Source: Pseudomonas fluorescens (GTDB taxonomy: Bacteria; Pseudomonadota; Gammaproteobacteria; Pseudomonadales; Pseudomonadaceae). Taken from it: a stretch of DNA of 64,000 bases. The position numbers were made by a program, and so were the translations under genes. Position 1 is the stretch's first letter. Each line of letters starts with the position of its first letter. Location of the stretch: positions 1 to 64,000 of the forward strand of contig NZ_JSAK01000022.1 in the NCBI RefSeq assembly GCF_000802965.1, in the 5' to 3' direction. Below the pieces are notes generated by a model, which did no database searches, was not told the origin of the DNA, and saw only the letters and a list, made by a program, of their open reading frames with translations. Shown piece by piece: positions 60,690-64,000 of the stretch.

Positions 60690-62390
60690 TCAGAACAGGA
60701 AATACCGCTGGGCCATCGGCAATACATCCGCCGGCTCGCACCACAGCAACACGCCATCAGCCTTGACCTGATAGGTCTGCGGATCGACGTCAATGTTCGG
60801 CAGGTAGTCGTTGTGGATCAGATCGGTTTTCTGCACGTCGCGACAGCCTTTGACCACGGCGATTTTTTTCTTCAAGCCCAACGCTTCCGGCAGCCCGGCC
60901 TCCTGCGCAGCCTGGCTGATGAAGGTCATGCTGGTGGCGTGCAACGAGCCGCCGTAGCTGGCGAACATCGGGCGGTAGTGCACTGGTTGGGGCGTCGGGA
61001 TCGAGGCGTTGGCGTCGCCCATCAGGCTGGCGGCGATGGCGCCGCCCTTGAGGATCAGCGTCGGTTTGACGCCGAAAAATGCCGGACGCCACAGCACCAG
61101 GTCGGCCCATTTACCCACTTCCACCGAGCCCACTTCATGGCTGATGCCATGGGTGATCGCCGGGTTGATGGTGTATTTGGCGATGTAGCGTTTGGCGCGG
61201 AAGTTGTCGTTGCCGTCGCCGTCCAGCGGCAGCGGGCCGCGTTGTTTTTTCATCTTGTCGGCGGTCTGCCAGGTGCGGGTGATGACTTCGCCGACGCGGC
61301 CCATGGCCTGGCTATCGGAGCTGATCATCGAGAACGCACCGAGGTCATGCAGGATGTCTTCGGCGGCAATGGTCTCGCGGCGGATACGGCTCTCGGCGAA
61401 GGCCACGTCTTCGGCAATGCTCGGGTCGAGGTGGTGGCAGACCATCAGCATGTCGAGGTGTTCGTCGATGGTGTTGCGGGTGAACGGCCGGGTCGGGTTG
61501 GTCGAGCTCGGCAGCACGTTGGCAAAACCGCAGGCCTTGATGATGTCCGGCGCATGGCCGCCACCGGCACCTTCGGTGTGGTAGGTGTGGATGGTGCGGC
61601 CCTTGAACGCGGCGAGGGTGGTTTCGACAAAACCGGATTCGTTAAGGGTGTCGGTGTGGATCGCCACCTGCACGTCGTACTGATCGGCGACGCTCAGGCA
61701 GTTGTCGATGCTCGCCGGTGTGGTGCCCCAGTCTTCGTGCAGCTTGAGGCCGATGGCACCGGCCTTGACCTGCTCAATCAACGGCTCCGGCAGGCTGGCG
61801 TTGCCTTTGCCGGTGAGACCGATGTTCATCGGGAAGGCGTCCGCGGCTTGAAGCATGCGCGCCAGGTGCCAAGGCCCGGAGGTGCACGTCGTTGCGTTAG
61901 TGCCGGTGGCCGGCCCGGTGCCGCCGCCGATCATGGTGGTGACGCCGCTCATCAGCGCTTCTTCGATCTGCTGCGGGCAGATGAAGTGGATGTGGGTGTC
62001 GATGCCGCCGGCAGTCAGGATCATGCCCTCGCCGGCGATGACTTCTGTACTGGCGCCGATGGCGATGGTAACGCCCGGTTGCACGTCCGGATTGCCCGCC
62101 TTGCCGATGCCGGCGACGCGTCCGTCCTTGAGGCCGACGTCCGCTTTGACGATGCCCCAGTGATCGATGATCAATGCGTTGGTGATCACCGTGTCGACCA
62201 CTTCGGCGGCCAGCAACTGGCTTTGGCCCTGGCCATCGCGGATGACTTTGCCGCCGCCGAACTTCACTTCTTCGCCGTAGGTGGTGAAGTCTTTTTCCAC
62301 TTCGATCCACAGCTCGGTGTCGGCCAGACGGACCTTGTCACCGACGGTGGGGCCGAACATGTCGGCGTAGGCCTGACGGGAAATTTTCAT
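60690..62390 (-). CDS. ureC: Urease subunit alpha (catalytic)
   Basis: Catalytic subunit of urease, which hydrolyses urea to ammonia and carbamate at a di-nickel centre. The 566-residue product is full length. Nickel ligands are visible: His133 and His135 (DTHIHFICPQQ), the carbamylated Lys216 (GLKLHEDWG), and the Asp of SMISSDSQAMGRVGE; the mobile flap is MVCHHLDP. The ATG at 62390 (MKISRQAYADMFG) is the family start. A family-C REP pair separates it from ureB by 159 bases, unusual inside a urease operon. Confidence 0.97.
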   Translation of the reverse strand: MKISRQAYADMFGPTVGDKVRLADTELWIEVEKDFTTYGEEVKFGGGKVIRDGQGQSQLLAAEVVDTVITNALIIDHWGIVKADVGLKDGRVAGIGKAGNPDVQPGVTIAIGASTEVIAGEGMILTAGGIDTHIHFICPQQIEEALMSGVTTMIGGGTGPATGTNATTCTSGPWHLARMLQAADAFPMNIGLTGKGNASLPEPLIEQVKAGAIGLKLHEDWGTTPASIDNCLSVADQYDVQVAIHTDTLNESGFVETTLAAFKGRTIHTYHTEGAGGGHAPDIIKACGFANVLPSSTNPTRPFTRNTIDEHLDMLMVCHHLDPSIAEDVAFAESRIRRETIAAEDILHDLGAFSMISSDSQAMGRVGEVITRTWQTADKMKKQRGPLPLDGDGNDNFRAKRYIAKYTINPAITHGISHEVGSVEVGKWADLVLWRPAFFGVKPTLILKGGAIAASLMGDANASIPTPQPVHYRPMFASYGGSLHATSMTFISQAAQEAGLPEALGLKKKIAVVKGCRDVQKTDLIHNDYLPNIDVDPQTYQVKADGVLLWCEPADVLPMAQRYFLF

Positions 62391-62413
62391 CTCAATTCCT
62401 TGCACAAATTTAT

Positions 62414-62539
62414 TGTGGCGAGGGAGCTTGCTCCCGCTGGGCTGCGCGCAAAACCTGCCAATGATTTCTTTCAGACATACCGCGTTCCCCGGGTGTGCGA
62501 GCGCTTCGCACTCGAGCGGGAGCAAGCTCCCTCGCCACA
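62414..62539. repeat. REP pair, family C, between ureB and ureC
   Basis: TGTGGCGAGGGAGCTTGCTC and reverse complement, placed inside the urease operon. Confidence 0.85.
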
Positions 62540-62549
62540 GGGGAGTATT

Positions 62550-62858
62550 TCAGTCGAGATTGCCCATGATCCGCCCGGCAAACCCGAATACACGGCGATG
62601 CCCGGCCAGATCCACCAGCTCAACCTCGCGGCTTTGCCCCGGCTCAAAACGCACCGCAGTGCCCGCAGGAATGTTCAAACGCATGCCACGGCTGGCGGCG
62701 CGGTCGAAGGTCAGGGCGTCATTGGTTTCGAAAAAGTGGTAATGCGAGCCGACCTGGATCGGCCGGTCACCGCTGTTGGCTACCTTCAGGCTGAGGGTGC
62801 GGCGGCCAACGTTGAGTTCGATGTCGCCGGGCTGGATCTGGTATTCACCGGGAATCAT
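62550..62858 (-). CDS. ureB: Urease subunit beta
   Basis: Urease beta subunit, 102 residues, the standard length when beta is a separate chain. It begins MIPGEYQIQPGDIELN and has GSHYHFFETND and the C-terminal GFAGRIMG. The ATG at 62858 overlaps the stop of the upstream acetyltransferase gene (TGATG), so it is translationally coupled to that gene. Confidence 0.96.
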   Translation of the reverse strand: MIPGEYQIQPGDIELNVGRRTLSLKVANSGDRPIQVGSHYHFFETNDALTFDRAASRGMRLNIPAGTAVRFEPGQSREVELVDLAGHRRVFGFAGRIMGNLD

Positions 62859-63391
62859 CAATGGGCTCCTTGGAGAACTTTGTAATAGAGGGCGGTTGGC
62901 CTGTAGAGGCCGCTCGGGTCGCAGGCGTAGTCGGGGATTTCACCGGCGCGGGTGTAACCCAAGGCCTTGTAGAAATCTTCAGCCGGTGAACCCGCTTCGG
63001 TATCGAGGTAGAGCATGCCGCGCTTGTGTTGCAGGGCCGCTTGCTCCAGTGCGCTCATCAGCTGTTGGCCCAAGCCGCGACGACGCGCGTGCTCGCGTAC
63101 CAGCAGTTTCTGCACTTCGGCGCGGTTCAGGCCGTTGGCTTTCTGGCACAGGGTCAGTTGCACACTGGCCTGCACTTGTTCGTCCTTGACCACCACCCAC
63201 AGCAGCACGTTGCCCTTGTTCAGGTTTTCCTGAACGTCATCGAAGTAAGCGCGGGCCTGAGTTGCGTCCAGGTCGGCCATGAAACCGACACTGGCGCCAT
63301 AGCCGACGGCATCGAGCAGCAGGTCAATCAAACCCTGACGGTAGTGCGCAAAGCTTTCAATATTGACGCGTCGCAGTTGGGCGGGGTTCAT
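62858..63391 (-). CDS. GNAT-family acetyltransferase within the urease operon (second copy)
   Basis: A 177-residue Gcn5-related N-acetyltransferase. The acetyl-CoA motif A is VQKLLVREHARRRGLGQQLM (Arg-x-x-Gly-x-Gly/Ala type, RRRGLGQ), and motif B contains AEDFYKALGYTRAGEIPDYA. The substrate is unknown. The gene lies between a second acetyltransferase gene and ureB, with stop/start overlap to ureB and four bases after the preceding gene, so it is transcribed with urease. Related genes occupy this place in other pseudomonads, to my knowledge. Confidence 0.88.
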   Translation of the reverse strand: MNPAQLRRVNIESFAHYRQGLIDLLLDAVGYGASVGFMADLDATQARAYFDDVQENLNKGNVLLWVVVKDEQVQASVQLTLCQKANGLNRAEVQKLLVREHARRRGLGQQLMSALEQAALQHKRGMLYLDTEAGSPAEDFYKALGYTRAGEIPDYACDPSGLYRPTALYYKVLQGAH

Positions 63392-63395
63392 GGGG

Positions 63396-63929
63396 TCACT
63401 CCTTGTTGGCGGTCGGAGGTTCGGCGCCAGGATTGAGGGTCAGTTGCATAAAGGTCAGGTCCAGCCAGCGACCGAACTTGGTGCCGACCTGGGGCATCTG
63501 CCCGGTGGTCACGAAGCCGATGCGTTCGTGCAGGCGGATCGAGGCGGCGTTGCCGCTCTCGATGGCGGCGACCATCACGTGCTTGCCGCAGCCTCTGGCG
63601 CGTTCGAGCAGGGCATCCATCAATTGCGGACCGAGACCATTGCCGCGCTGGTCGCTGCGCACGTAAACCGAGTGCTCGACGGTGTGGCGGAAACCGTCGA
63701 ACGGCCGCCAGTCGCCGAATGAAGCGTAGCCCAGCACCGAGTTGTCGCCGTCGACGATCACCAGAATCGGATAACTCTGGGCTTGGCGGGCGCTGAACCA
63801 AGCCTGGCGATTGCCGAGGTCTACGGCCTGTTCGTTCCAGATCGCCGTGGTGTTGAGCACGGCGTCGTTGTAGATGTCGCGGATCGCCGGCAGGTCGGCA
63901 TGTACGGCATCGCGGATGTGATAAATCAT
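63396..63929 (-). CDS. GNAT-family acetyltransferase, phosphinothricin-acetyltransferase-like (first copy)
   Basis: A 177-residue acetyltransferase of the PAT/MddA branch. Landmarks are IYNDAVLNTTAIWNE, GYASFGDWRPFDGFRHTVEHSVYV, the acetyl-CoA motif RGNGLGPQLMDALL, and SIRLHERIGFVTTGQM. Relatives acetylate phosphinothricin, methionine sulfone/sulfoximine or similar glutamine-analogue amino acids. It starts nine bases after ureA and is followed after four bases by a second GNAT gene. A link to ammonia or glutamine metabolism would fit the urease context, but is inference. Confidence 0.9.
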   Translation of the reverse strand: MIYHIRDAVHADLPAIRDIYNDAVLNTTAIWNEQAVDLGNRQAWFSARQAQSYPILVIVDGDNSVLGYASFGDWRPFDGFRHTVEHSVYVRSDQRGNGLGPQLMDALLERARGCGKHVMVAAIESGNAASIRLHERIGFVTTGQMPQVGTKFGRWLDLTFMQLTLNPGAEPPTANKE

Positions 63930-63938
63930 GGCACGGCC

Positions 63939-64000
63939 TCAGGCGATCGGTTGGTGGACGGTGACCAGTTTGGTGCCGTCGGGGAACGTCGCTTCGACCT
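63939..64000 (-). CDS. ureA: Urease subunit gamma, C-terminal fragment
   Basis: Only the last 19 or so codons lie in the window: they read VEATFPDGTKLVTVHQPIA followed by TGA, the conserved C-terminus of urease gamma. The rest of the gene and probably ureD lie beyond the window end. It is the first urease subunit gene of the minus-strand unit ureA-GNAT-GNAT-ureB-ureC. Confidence 0.9.
   Translation of the reverse strand, partial: VEATFPDGTKLVTVHQPIA

Noticed and set aside
60486..60690. tRNA or small RNA gene in the gap before ureC
   Set aside because: The gap holds a family-B REP pair and no cloverleaf or promoter-terminator pair.
60564..62885. 773-residue open frame on the plus strand opposite ureC
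   Set aside because: It is the mirror of a well-conserved urease gene; its composition (His/Gln/Asp/Val-rich) is typical of antisense frames in GC-rich DNA, and it starts inside a REP element.

Overview
The window looks like a chromosomal segment of a Pseudomonas, most likely from the P. fluorescens group. Evidence: the rpsF-rpsR-rplI-dnaB core block, azurin next to pncB-nadE, the amaAB pipecolate genes, a Bra/Liv amino-acid ABC transporter, a split urease locus, DUF6124-type small proteins, and more than twenty REP-type palindromes of four families between genes. No tRNA, rRNA, CRISPR array, insertion sequence or prophage was seen.

Layout. 0.2-3.8 kb: ribosomal proteins S6, S18 and L9 with a membrane protein, then the replicative helicase DnaB. 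4.0-6.3 kb: a YgiQ-type radical SAM protein. 6.6-13.4 kb: a three-gene transglutaminase / ATP-grasp-alpha-E / transglutaminase cluster, a predicted but uncharacterised amide-ligase pathway, behind a candidate sigma-54 promoter. 13.6-17.5 kb: a small basic protein, a LOG-type hydrolase, a 29-residue micro-ORF, azurin, and the NAD salvage pair pncB-nadE. 17.7-21.7 kb: a LysR regulator and amaB/amaA for pipecolate (lysine) catabolism. 22.1-27.2 kb: livKHMGF with a strong sigma-54 promoter and an NtrC-like site. 27.2-31.2 kb: a stretch carrying DnaA-box-like motifs, a short-chain dehydrogenase, a CDF metal transporter and an AGE-family sugar epimerase. 31.3-33.8 kb: ureE-ureF-ureG-ureJ. 34.0-42.8 kb: a TetR regulator, a secreted repeat protein, AsmA, LysR/azoreductase/SMR, a lipase, and a DMT exporter with a divergent AraC regulator. 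42.9-47.3 kb and 53.7-59.0 kb: two very large paralogous toxin/effector-like proteins. Between them lie a PsiF protein, an AI-2E-type permease, an Hsp70-like protein, CbpA-CbpM and a sensor kinase. 59.2-60.5 kb: two divergent DUF6124-type genes, one behind an elaborately folded leader. 60.7-64.0 kb: ureC and ureB, two acetyltransferase genes, and the 3' end of ureA.

How it fits together. One theme is nitrogen: urease and its accessory proteins, amino-acid uptake, pipecolate degradation, and three -24/-12 sigma-54-like elements ahead of the amide-ligase cluster, livK and ureE. The second theme is host or competitor interaction. The two giant proteins share a platform of roughly 1,000 residues, with a hydrophobic region in the middle, that ends in both at the same MRLRGG motif. 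They then diverge completely: one carries a candidate Cys-His-Asp hydrolase domain, the other leucine-rich repeats plus a NEL-type E3 ubiquitin ligase domain.
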